The notes: generated from the sequence alone by a model not told the origin. A stretch of DNA of 5,373 nt from CAZVIK01 sp964627045 (GCA_964627045.1 CAZVIK010000250.1:1-5373); one strand, 5' to 3'; positions 1 through 5,373 are shown, counted from the first letter of the stretch. Program-made: numbers and translations.

Positions 1-702
1 TTCCTGGCCGAGGACGCCCGGTTCCGCCTCGCCGAGCCGCTTGAACCCGGCGCCGGGAGCCCGGCGCTGAAGATCGAGGGCGCGCATCACATCCCCGCCG
101 GCCGGATTGGCGAGGTGTTCGCCGCCGACTACGGCCGCAGCGTATTCCTGCTGCCGCTGCAAGAAAGGCGCCAAAGCCTTAAGTCGATCGCCTGGGTGAA
201 GGATGCCACCGTATCGCGGCTCTGGCCCGACCGGCTGGCCGTCCGTATCACCGAACGTCAACCCGTGGCGTTCCTCCAGCTTCCGGGCGCCGGCGGCGCG
301 GCCGGCGAGACGGCGCTGATCGATGGCGAAGGCGTGATCCTGGAACTTCCGCCTCGCGCCGGATTCGCGCTTCCCGTCCTCACCGGCATCCGGCGCGAAC
401 ACGACCTGAGCGCCCGGCGGCAGAGGGTGGCCGCCGCGGTCCGCCTGCTCAACGAGGCCGCCGAGTACGCCGGGCAGTTCAGCGAAATCGACGTGAGCGA
501 CCCGGACAACCTCCGCGTCACACAGGCGGTCGAAGGGCAGGCCGTGGCCCTATTGCTCGGGAACGCGAACTTTCATTCGCGTCTGCGGAACTTTTTGGAT
601 CACTTCCCCGACATTCGCCGCCGCCTCCCCAACGCCATGCACTTCGACCTGCGCATCGACGACCGGATCACGGCGGCCGGAAAGGGCGGGCGCGGTGGCT
701 AA
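1..702 (+). CDS. ftsQ: Cell division protein FtsQ (DivIB family), 5'-truncated by window edge
   Basis: FtsQ is a single-pass membrane protein of the divisome that links FtsB/FtsL to other division proteins on the periplasmic side. The frame is open from base 1 with no stop, giving 233 residues; the cytoplasmic tail and membrane helix lie upstream of the window. A POTRA domain spans about residues 21-88: KIEGAHHIP, then AWVKDATVSRLWPDRL and VRITERQPVAF, the characteristic pattern of POTRA followed by the start of the FtsQ beta domain. The beta domain continues to about residue 220 and includes ALIDGEGVILE and LPVLTGI. A GTG at 115 is in frame but falls inside the POTRA domain, so it is not the real start. 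The C-terminal end overlaps ftsA by 8 bp, which implies co-transcription and translational coupling. Gene position directly before ftsA and ftsZ supports the call. The identity is firm; the missing N-terminal length is unknown. Confidence 0.9.
   Translation, partial: FLAEDARFRLAEPLEPGAGSPALKIEGAHHIPAGRIGEVFAADYGRSVFLLPLQERRQSLKSIAWVKDATVSRLWPDRLAVRITERQPVAFLQLPGAGGAAGETALIDGEGVILELPPRAGFALPVLTGIRREHDLSARRQRVAAAVRLLNEAAEYAGQFSEIDVSDPDNLRVTQAVEGQAVALLLGNANFHSRLRNFLDHFPDIRRRLPNAMHFDLRIDDRITAAGKGGRGG
679..686 (+). promoter_or_regulatory. Shine-Dalgarno of ftsA inside the ftsQ 3' end
   Basis: GGAAAGGG lies 8 nt before the GTG at 695, inside the last codons of ftsQ. It supports the GTG as the ftsA start, and this start gives an N-terminus (AKTKYAIGLDAG) that begins just before the phosphate-1 motif, as expected for FtsA. 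It is a purine-rich but imperfect match to AGGAGG. Confidence 0.55.
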
Positions 703-1891
703 GACGAAGTACGCCATCGGGCTGGATGCCGGGAGCCACTGGACCCGCTGCCTGGTGGGCGCGCTGGAGAACTCCCACGTTCGTTTGCTCGGCGCCGGCC
801 AGTCGCCGGCGGCCGGCTGGTCGAAAGGGAAGATCGTGGACCCGGAGGCCCTGGAGGGCTCCATCTCCGCGGCGGTTCGCGAAGCGGAGATCAACGCCAA
901 GGTCAAAGTGGAATCGGCCGTCGCCGGGATGGGCGGCTCCACCATCGAAGGGCTGAACAACCGCGGTCTCCGCGAGATGGGACGCCCGCGCGAGGTCTGC
1001 GAGGACGACATGCGCTACGCGGTCGAAGACGCCCTGCGGGTCCACATGCCCGCCGACCGCATGGTGCTTCAAATGGCACCCCAGGATTTTCTTCTCGACG
1101 GGCGCACGGAGTATTGGAATCCGTTGGGCGCACGCGGATCGCGGCTGGAATCCTTCGTGCACCTGATCACCGCCTCGTCGCAGCAGCATCACAGCCTGGT
1201 CAAGGCGATGCAGCGGGCGGGCATCGAGGTGGAGGAGACGGTCTTCGAGTCGTACGCGTCGGCGTATTCCTCGGTGAAACCGGAGGAGCGGGCCGAGGGC
1301 GTAGTGGTGGCCGACATCGGCGCCCATTCGACCGAGGTTGCCGTCTATTACGGGGAGGCGTTGATGGCCGCCGCCAGTGTGCCGGTGTGCGGCGATCACT
1401 TCACGCGGGATGCCGCGCAGCGGTTGTGCATCTCCTACGAGGACGCCGAGCGCTTGAAGCTGGAGTGCGGCTGCGCCATCGTCGGGTTGACCGCCGACAA
1501 CAGCCTGATCGAACTCCCGTCGCCCGAGGGGAGGCCGCCGCGCGAAGCCCCGCGCCTGGAGTTGAACGAGGTTCTGGAAGCGCGCGCCGGGGAGTTGTTT
1601 CTCTACATCCGGCAGGTCATCGCGAGGGCCGGCATGGACCAGGGGCCGCTGAACGAAATCGTGTTGACGGGAGCCGCCTCGTGCCTGCCGGGCATGTGCG
1701 ACATGGCCGAGCGCGTACTCAATTGCCAGGCACGCAACGGGCTTCCGTTCGCGATCGAAGGATGGCCGGAGGAGTTCGACAGTCCGGCCTGGACGACGGC
1801 TGCGGGACTGATGATGTACTCGGCGCGGTTGAAGCACGATCCCGGCGGCGAGCCGGGACCGCGCGGGTTGTGGAACCGGCTGTTTGGTTGA
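695..1891 (+). CDS. ftsA: Cell division protein FtsA (actin-like membrane anchor of the Z ring)
   Basis: FtsA is an actin-fold ATPase on the inner face of the membrane. It binds the C-terminal peptide of FtsZ, anchors the ring and recruits later divisome proteins. The 398-aa length is normal. Visible parts are phosphate-1 at residues 9-22 (GLDAGSHWTRCLVG), the SHS2/1C region around 84-160 (with ASRLESF-like GSRLESFVHLITAS before the 2A domain), phosphate-2 at 205-219 (VADIGAHSTEVAVYY), the conserved CGDHFTRD at 232-239, and the adenosine motif at 322-334 (IVLTGAASCLPGM). The C-terminus ends in RGLWNRLFG, a short stretch with alternating Trp/Leu/Phe and Arg that fits the membrane-targeting helix. 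The start is GTG, overlapping ftsQ by 8 bp; ftsZ follows after 9 bp. Glycines usual in phosphate-2 and the adenosine motif are replaced by Ala/His, which may be normal in this clade. Identification is secure from these motifs and the position between ftsQ and ftsZ. Confidence 0.93.
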   Translation: MAKTKYAIGLDAGSHWTRCLVGALENSHVRLLGAGQSPAAGWSKGKIVDPEALEGSISAAVREAEINAKVKVESAVAGMGGSTIEGLNNRGLREMGRPREVCEDDMRYAVEDALRVHMPADRMVLQMAPQDFLLDGRTEYWNPLGARGSRLESFVHLITASSQQHHSLVKAMQRAGIEVEETVFESYASAYSSVKPEERAEGVVVADIGAHSTEVAVYYGEALMAAASVPVCGDHFTRDAAQRLCISYEDAERLKLECGCAIVGLTADNSLIELPSPEGRPPREAPRLELNEVLEARAGELFLYIRQVIARAGMDQGPLNEIVLTGAASCLPGMCDMAERVLNCQARNGLPFAIEGWPEEFDSPAWTTAAGLMMYSARLKHDPGGEPGPRGLWNRLFG

Positions 1892-1896
1892 GGAGG
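1891..1896 (+). promoter_or_regulatory. Perfect Shine-Dalgarno of ftsZ, overlapping the ftsA stop codon
   Basis: AGGAGG starts on the final A of the ftsA TGA stop (1889-1891) and ends 4 nt before the ftsZ ATG at 1901. The match is full, though the spacing is shorter than the usual 5-9 nt. A ribosome terminating on ftsA would sit on this site, which suggests coupled translation and fits the high level at which FtsZ is normally made relative to FtsA. It favours ATG 1901 over the in-frame ATG at 1916, which would be 19 nt away. Confidence 0.75.
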
Positions 1897-1900
1897 CCGT

Positions 1901-3130
1901 ATGGCGCTGCTTGAGATGAACCCCGAAGGGCTGAAATTCGAGATCCAGGAGGAGAGCCGCGCCGGCACGCGGTTCAAGGTGATCGGCGTCGGCGGAGGCG
2001 GCTCCAACGCTGTCGCCCGCATGATGGGCGAGGGGCTGGAGGGCGTCGAATTCCACATCGTCAACACCGACGCCCAGGCGCTGCGGGCCTCGCCGGTTCC
2101 CAACAAGGTCCAAATCGGCGCCAAGCTGACCGGAGGCCTGGGCGCTGGCGCCGACCCCGAGGTCGGCAAGCAGGCGGCCCTGGAGGACACCGAGCGGATC
2201 GTCGAGATCCTGGAGCACACCGACATGGTGTTCGTTACCACAGGCCTCGGCGGCGGCACCGGCACCGGCGCCGCTCCGGTGATCGCCTCGCTCGCCAAGG
2301 AACTCGGCGCGCTCACCGTGGCCGTGGTGACCAAGCCGTTCAGCTTCGAAGGCCCGCGCCGCAAGCAACAGGCCGAACGCGGTCTAGCCGAACTCGCAGG
2401 GACCGTGGACACGGTGATCGCCATTCCCAACGACCGGCTCCTGAGCCTCCTGCCGCGCGGCACCAGCTTCTTTGAAGGATTCCGCACCGCCGACGACGTT
2501 CTGCGCCAGGCGGTACAAGGGATCAGCGACATCATCGTCACGCCCGGCCTGATCAACCGCGACTTTTCCGACATCAAGGCGACCATGCAGGGCATGGGGT
2601 TCGCCATGATGGGTACGGCCGTGGCCAAGGGAGAGAACGCCGCCGTGGAAGCGGCGCGGCTGGCGATTCACTGCCCCTTGTTGGAAGAAGGCGGAATCGC
2701 CGGCGCGCGCGGGGTTCTGATCAACATCACCGGGTCGAGCCGGCTCGGCCTGCACGAAGTGAACGAGGCCTGCTCGCTGATCGCCGAGGCGGCCGAATGC
2801 GCCGATGTTCAGGTCAGCTTCGGCGTGGTCCTTGATGAAGAGATGGATGACGAGGTGAAGCTCACGGTCATCGCCACCGGCTTTCATCGACCCAACCTTG
2901 CTGTCGTCGAGCGCCGTCCGGAGCCGAAGGCGGAACCCGCTCCGGCTCGGCCCATCGCCCCTGAACCGGAGCCGGAGCCGTTCGTTGAACCGGCCGCGGA
3001 GCTTCCGCCCGAGCCGAAGCCCGTTCCGCCGCCGCCCGCCGCGCCGGCTGATCCGCCGATCTACGACCGCAGCCGCGAAGACGACGTGGACACGCCGGCC
3101 TACCTCCGGCGCAACCGGCTTCTGTTCTAA
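1901..3130 (+). CDS. ftsZ: Cell division protein FtsZ (tubulin-like GTPase)
   Basis: FtsZ polymerises with GTP into the cytoplasmic ring that directs septum formation. The 409-aa protein has the T1 loop GVGGGGSNAV (29-38), NTDAQAL (55-61), the T3 loop GLGAGADPEVG (79-89), the tubulin signature GLGGGTGTGAAP (115-126), and the T7 synergy loop NRDFSDIKATM (219-229). Asn219, Asp221 and Asp224 of T7, needed to complete the GTPase site of the next subunit, are present. The globular core ends near residue 330 (TVIATGFHR). It is followed by a Pro/Glu-rich linker (about 336-395, with EPEPEPEP) and the conserved C-terminal peptide DTPAYLRR (397-404), which is the binding site for FtsA and other partners; a short NRLLF tail follows. 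Asp replaces the usual Asn in T3, and Arg replaces the usual Leu/Val in T7. The gene is last in the ftsQAZ unit and its stop overlaps that of the convergent ATPase gene. Identification is certain. Confidence 0.98.
   Translation: MALLEMNPEGLKFEIQEESRAGTRFKVIGVGGGGSNAVARMMGEGLEGVEFHIVNTDAQALRASPVPNKVQIGAKLTGGLGAGADPEVGKQAALEDTERIVEILEHTDMVFVTTGLGGGTGTGAAPVIASLAKELGALTVAVVTKPFSFEGPRRKQQAERGLAELAGTVDTVIAIPNDRLLSLLPRGTSFFEGFRTADDVLRQAVQGISDIIVTPGLINRDFSDIKATMQGMGFAMMGTAVAKGENAAVEAARLAIHCPLLEEGGIAGARGVLINITGSSRLGLHEVNEACSLIAEAAECADVQVSFGVVLDEEMDDEVKLTVIATGFHRPNLAVVERRPEPKAEPAPARPIAPEPEPEPFVEPAAELPPEPKPVPPPPAAPADPPIYDRSREDDVDTPAYLRRNRLLF
2906..3085 (+). other. FtsZ intrinsically disordered Pro/Glu linker (coding, low complexity)
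   Basis: Residues about 336-395 of FtsZ are dominated by Pro, Glu, Ala and Lys, including EPEPEPEP and PPEPKPVPPPP. At the DNA level there is a short CCGGAG tandem (2966-2980). This is the C-terminal linker that joins the GTPase core to the partner-binding peptide. Such linkers vary greatly in length and composition between bacteria, and the repeats make length changes by slippage likely. Confidence 0.8.
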
Positions 3131-4266
3131 AAAAGTCCTAGCTGGCGCTCGGGAACCTCCGTCTCCTGGTGAACGGCGAGGACCCCTGTATCCAGGAGAT
3201 CGGCGGCCTCCTTCAGATCGAAGGCCGCGCGCAGCGCCGTTCCGTCGTCGCCCGGGTTGAGCAGCGCCACCTCCGCCGTGTCTACGCCTTGCCCGCACAG
3301 CACGTCGAGTGAGTGCGTCGTCAGGATCGTCTGGCACCCGTTGCGCCGGGCCAGCCTTTCGATCATTCGCGGAACCAGGCGCGCCGCCTGCGGGTGGAGC
3401 GAGATCTCGGGCTCCTCCAGCAACAGCGGCCCGGGGCTCTCCAGAACGGACCACATCAGTGCGATCAGGCGTAGCGTGCCGTCGGGCAGGTGTTCTTCGT
3501 CCAGCCACGCGCCGCGCGGGCGCCAGTGCTCCAGAAGCGCCCGGAGGCGCGGCCGCCCGTGCGGGTCGAAGTGCGCCTCCAATTGGCGCAATTTGGGCAC
3601 GGCGCCGGCGAGTTCTTCCAGGATGGCCCGCAGCCGTGCCTGGCGCGAGCGCTCCGGCATGGACGCCATTCGCGCGATGAGACCCGCGCCGTAAGGTTGC
3701 AGCGAGCCGGAGGGCCGCTGGCCGGCGTCGCGGATCACGGCGGCCGACGGGTGCACGTACCGCACCGAGCGCAGAAACCGCACGAACTCCCGAAGCTCGC
3801 GCCGCGTGCCGCCCTGTTCCAGCGCGGATTGCTCCAGCCGTTCGGCGTCGGCGCGGTCCTCCTCGTCGGGCCGGCCCAGCACCTCTTCGCCGCCGCGCGT
3901 CAGCGATTCGCGCTGGATGACGGGCGGCCTCTGCCCATCCTGGTTGAAGTGCAGTTCGTACTCCCACTGGGCCGGGCTGGACTCGTCGCCCACACGAACC
4001 GCCAGGCAGATGTCCGGATCGTGCCGGGCCGCTAAACAGCGCAACCGGCGGACGCCGTCGCGCGCCTGCACGGCGCGCTGGAACCCGCATCCCGGCGTGG
4101 CCAGGTCGGATAGAAAGCGGAAAGCGTCGAGGAAGTTGGTCTTGCCCGCACCGCAGGGACCCGTCACCAGCAGCCGTTCGCCGATGGAGGCCTCGGCCTT
4201 GACGAAGTTCCGCCAACTCCGGATCAGCACGTGCGTGAACCGCAGAGAAGGCCTCTGGAGCGGCAT
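3127..4266 (-). CDS. AAA_21/RecF-like ATPase (ABC-type ATPase head), C-terminal QLGLF
   Basis: This is a predicted 379-aa soluble ATPase of the AAA_21 (PF13304-like) type, related in architecture to RecF, SMC-head and OLD ATPases; its function is unknown. Numbered from ATG 4266: N-terminal strand and RNF motif (RSWRNF 16-21, as in RecF), Walker A GPCGAGKT (36-43) followed by NFLDAFRFLSDLA, signature-like LPDGTLR (260-266), Walker B LLLEEPEISLHP (281-292), and H-loop TTHS (316-319). About 215 residues separate Walker A from the signature, with no long coiled coil, so it is not an SMC or RecN. The EEPE Walker B and 'SLHP' are typical of AAA_21 rather than true RecF. No nuclease or Toprim domain is present. 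ATG 4266 is preferred because GAGGGG lies 5 nt upstream and the extra residues from ATG 4293 or 4350 look non-coding. The last five residues, QLGLF, match the beta-clamp binding motif. It overlaps ftsZ by 4 bp tail to tail, and may share a transcript with the upstream AraC gene. Confidence 0.85.
   Translation of the reverse strand: MPLQRPSLRFTHVLIRSWRNFVKAEASIGERLLVTGPCGAGKTNFLDAFRFLSDLATPGCGFQRAVQARDGVRRLRCLAARHDPDICLAVRVGDESSPAQWEYELHFNQDGQRPPVIQRESLTRGGEEVLGRPDEEDRADAERLEQSALEQGGTRRELREFVRFLRSVRYVHPSAAVIRDAGQRPSGSLQPYGAGLIARMASMPERSRQARLRAILEELAGAVPKLRQLEAHFDPHGRPRLRALLEHWRPRGAWLDEEHLPDGTLRLIALMWSVLESPGPLLLEEPEISLHPQAARLVPRMIERLARRNGCQTILTTHSLDVLCGQGVDTAEVALLNPGDDGTALRAAFDLKEAADLLDTGVLAVHQETEVPERQLGLF
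3162..3199. repeat. 8-bp inverted repeat in the 3' end of the ATPase gene, downstream of ftsZ
   Basis: TCTCCTGG (3162-3169) and CCAGGAGA (3192-3199) are perfect inverse complements with a 22-nt loop. On the + strand the structure begins 31 bp after the ftsZ stop, so a hairpin in the ftsZ 3' transcript is possible. No U tract follows it, so it does not look like a standard intrinsic terminator, and it lies within coding sequence. Confidence 0.35.
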
Positions 4267-4360
4267 GGCAACCCCTCGCCGGGGAAACCCCATTCTTCCA
4301 CCAAGGCGCGTGGGAGGCAAGGCAGGCCGGGCTCGCCCCGCTTTGCCCAACGGCGCCAGC
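4267..4360 (-). other. Gap between the AraC-type gene and the ATPase gene
   Basis: The 94-bp spacer holds the ATPase ribosome binding site and one small perfect inverted repeat, GGGG-AAA-CCCC (4281-4291), next to it. I find no -35/-10 pair that is convincing and no terminator with a U tract after the AraC stop, so read-through from the AraC gene into the ATPase gene is plausible. Confidence 0.4.
4272..4277 (-). promoter_or_regulatory. Shine-Dalgarno of the ATPase gene; sets start at 4266
   Basis: Read on the - strand, GAGGGG is followed after TTGCC (5 nt) by the ATG at 4266-4264. The alternative upstream ATG codons (4293, 4350) would add a basic, Pro/Gly-rich leader that does not resemble the start of an ATPase of this type. 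Confidence 0.6.
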
Positions 4361-5269
4361 TCAGGCGGGCGTCACCGGGAGGCAGACGTCCATCACGAAT
4401 TGGTCCGTCTCGGGCCGGTTGCCTTCCTCCGGGAGATAGACCTCAATCGCCGGCGCATTGGTGGGCACGAAACCCGACGCCGGCAGCCACTCGCCGAACA
4501 GCTCCCGGTACGCCGCGATGATGCCGGCACTTGGTCCCACATAGCGCGCCTTGGCCACGCGGCGCGCCGGGAGGTCGAGCACCCCCACCGTATCGTCGAC
4601 CGGCGTGGCGGCATCCACTGCCAGGCAGGCATCGTAACGAAGCTTGTCGGGGCTGGTAACGTCCGGGTCGTCGTGACTGACGCTGAACCACACGGCACCG
4701 GGCCGCAGCAGGCCGCGCGGTCCCGCCCAACGGCACAGAACCTCCCACGCCTGGCCGGCCGCAACATTGTAGGGCCCCATTCGCCGCACATATACGGCAT
4801 GAATCGCGGGCATGTCTTCGATTCGTACTTCCACTTGGCTTTCCTCCTGATTTCCGGGCCTCTCTGCGGCCCACACAGGAAGAGCATACCGGCGCGGCTC
4901 ACGCCGTTCATTCGATGCCTTGCGATTCGCTTTGCATTCCTTGCGCAAGGCCGAGGCGCTCATCCCGAAGCGTTCCCGGAAAGCGCGGGCGAAGACCGCC
5001 GGCGAATCGAAGCCGTTGCGCCCGGCGATCTCGGTGACGCTGCGCCGCGGATAGAGTTGGAGGTCGGAAGCCGCGCGTTCCAGCCGCACGCGGCGGATGA
5101 AGGCCGCCACCGGCTCGCCGGTCATCGCCTTGAAGATGCGATGGAAGTGGAATGGGGAAAACGCCGCCTCGCGAGCGACGGCTTCGAGCGGCAGGTCGCC
5201 GTCCAGGTGCCGAGAAATGTAGTCCATCGCGCGGTTAATGCGCCGTTCGTAGTCGTTGTTCGCCGTCAT
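4361..5269 (-). CDS. AraC-family regulator with C-terminal GyrI-like effector-binding domain (Rob-like)
   Basis: This is a 302-aa DNA-binding transcription factor. The N-terminal AraC/XylS domain has two helix-turn-helix units: the first around residues 27-49 (LPLEAVAREAAFSPFHFHRIF), the second around 77-100 (SVTEIAGRNGFDSPAVFARAF), ending in FGMSASALRK. A linker (about 111-145) rich in Lys/Arg leads to a GyrI-like/AraC_E_bind domain (about 146-300) with VYVRRMGPYN, the core repeat ARYVGPSAGIIAAYRELFGEW, and SGFVP...AIEVYLP. This is the same order as in E. coli Rob, whose family responds to amphipathic or multidrug ligands; the ligand here cannot be inferred. ATG 5269 is chosen because homologous domains begin at about this point (YERRINRAMDYI). 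In-frame extension to GTG 5356 would add a 29-aa leader encoded over a tandem repeat and is unlikely. No good Shine-Dalgarno precedes ATG 5269. The gene lies 94 bp upstream of the ATPase gene on the same strand. Confidence 0.9.
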   Translation of the reverse strand: MTANNDYERRINRAMDYISRHLDGDLPLEAVAREAAFSPFHFHRIFKAMTGEPVAAFIRRVRLERAASDLQLYPRRSVTEIAGRNGFDSPAVFARAFRERFGMSASALRKECKANRKASNERREPRRYALPVWAAERPGNQEESQVEVRIEDMPAIHAVYVRRMGPYNVAAGQAWEVLCRWAGPRGLLRPGAVWFSVSHDDPDVTSPDKLRYDACLAVDAATPVDDTVGVLDLPARRVAKARYVGPSAGIIAAYRELFGEWLPASGFVPTNAPAIEVYLPEEGNRPETDQFVMDVCLPVTPA

Positions 5270-5320
5270 CGGTGTGTTTCGTCCGGCCGTCGGAAACCGA
5301 GCATGCGGCGCGGCGAGACC

Positions 5321-5340
5321 ATACACCCCCATACACCCCA
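5321..5340. repeat. Tandem 10-bp direct repeat upstream of the AraC-type gene
   Basis: Two adjacent copies, ATACACCCCC and ATACACCCCA, differ only in the last base. They lie 52-71 bp upstream of the regulator's chosen ATG. The 10-bp period places both copies on one face of the helix, as would suit a binding site for a dimeric or AraC-type two-HTH regulator, possibly for autoregulation. That role is inference from position and spacing alone. Confidence 0.6.
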
Positions 5341-5373
5341 AACAAATCAAGCCCACACCACCGCCGTTGGGAA

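Noticed and set aside
1114..1914. 266-aa + strand open frame inside ftsA
   Set aside because: It is a frame-shifted shadow of ftsA with an Arg/Gly-rich composition and no domain.
668..2368. Long 566-aa open frame antisense to ftsA/ftsZ
   Set aside because: It mirrors two certain genes, is rich in His/Arg/Gly/Ala as expected for the antisense of GC-rich codons, and shows no recognisable domain.
3129..3134. Six-base A run (U run on the - transcript) as an intrinsic terminator of the ATPase gene
   Set aside because: No stable GC-rich stem lies directly before it; only a weak wobble-containing 4-bp pairing with a 14-nt loop could be found.
2384..4216. Long 610-aa - strand open frame across ftsZ and the ATPase
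   Set aside because: It is antisense to ftsZ and out of frame with the ATPase, whose own frame carries all ATPase motifs; composition is Arg/Ala/Gly-rich and low complexity.
3127..4266. Call of the ATPase as recF
   Set aside because: The N-terminal RNF and GKTN motifs resemble RecF, but the Walker B (EEPEISLHP) and signature are of the AAA_21/OLD-like type, and the locus is not the usual dnaN neighbourhood.
4281..4291. GGGG-AAA-CCCC hairpin near the ATPase start as a regulatory element
   Set aside because: The stem is only 4 bp with a 3-nt loop, which is expected often by chance in GC-rich DNA.
4267..4350. 28-residue N-terminal extension of the ATPase from ATG 4350
   Set aside because: It is a basic, Pro/Gly-rich stretch before the first conserved strand, and the good Shine-Dalgarno points to ATG 4266.
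5326..5352. TTGATT with TGTATG on the - strand as a sigma-70 promoter for the AraC-type gene
   Set aside because: The spacing is 19 bp and the -10 match is poor; too weak to annotate.
5270..5356. 29-residue extension of the AraC-type protein from GTG 5356, resembling a short hydrophobic leader
   Set aside because: A cytoplasmic DNA-binding protein needs no signal sequence, and the segment covers a tandem repeat more likely to be upstream regulatory DNA. It cannot be fully excluded because no strong Shine-Dalgarno precedes ATG 5269.

Overview
This is a GC-rich, densely coding bacterial window. It holds the distal part of a division and cell wall (dcw) cluster on the + strand: ftsQ (5' end cut by the window edge), ftsA and ftsZ. 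Two genes on the - strand run toward it: an AAA_21/RecF-like ATPase and an AraC-type regulator with a C-terminal GyrI-like effector domain. High GC, the tight ftsQ-ftsA-ftsZ order, an Arg in the FtsZ synergy loop (NRDF) and an 'IGAHST' phosphate-2 motif in FtsA resemble my recollection of Acidobacteriota proteins (Solibacter/Bryobacter side). That assignment is from memory, with no search run.

Positions 1-3130 hold the division genes. ftsQ and ftsA overlap by 8 bp. ftsA and ftsZ are 9 bp apart, with an AGGAGG Shine-Dalgarno that begins on the last base of the ftsA stop codon. The three are almost certainly one transcript with coupled translation. FtsZ forms the GTP-dependent ring, FtsA tethers it to the membrane and to the divisome, and FtsQ is the bitopic periplasmic scaffold. 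All three look intact within the window except for the missing FtsQ N-terminus.

Positions 3127-4266 (- strand) encode a 379-aa ATPase with Walker A, a signature-like motif, Walker B and an H-loop. Its stop codon overlaps the ftsZ stop codon in a convergent, tail-to-tail arrangement with no intergenic space and no convincing terminator. Its extreme C-terminus is QLGLF, which matches the bacterial sliding-clamp (DnaN) binding pentapeptide. This is the most interesting observation in the window.

Positions 4267-4360 are a 94-bp gap with the ATPase ribosome binding site and no convincing promoter. Positions 4361-5269 (- strand) encode a Rob-like AraC/GyrI regulator, co-directional with the ATPase and upstream of it, so the two may share a transcript. 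Positions 5270-5373 are the regulator's upstream region, with a tandem 10-bp repeat that could be a regulatory site. I see no RNA genes, CRISPR arrays, insertion sequences or prophage genes. No complete new system is evident; the clamp-motif ATPase is the best candidate for something undescribed.
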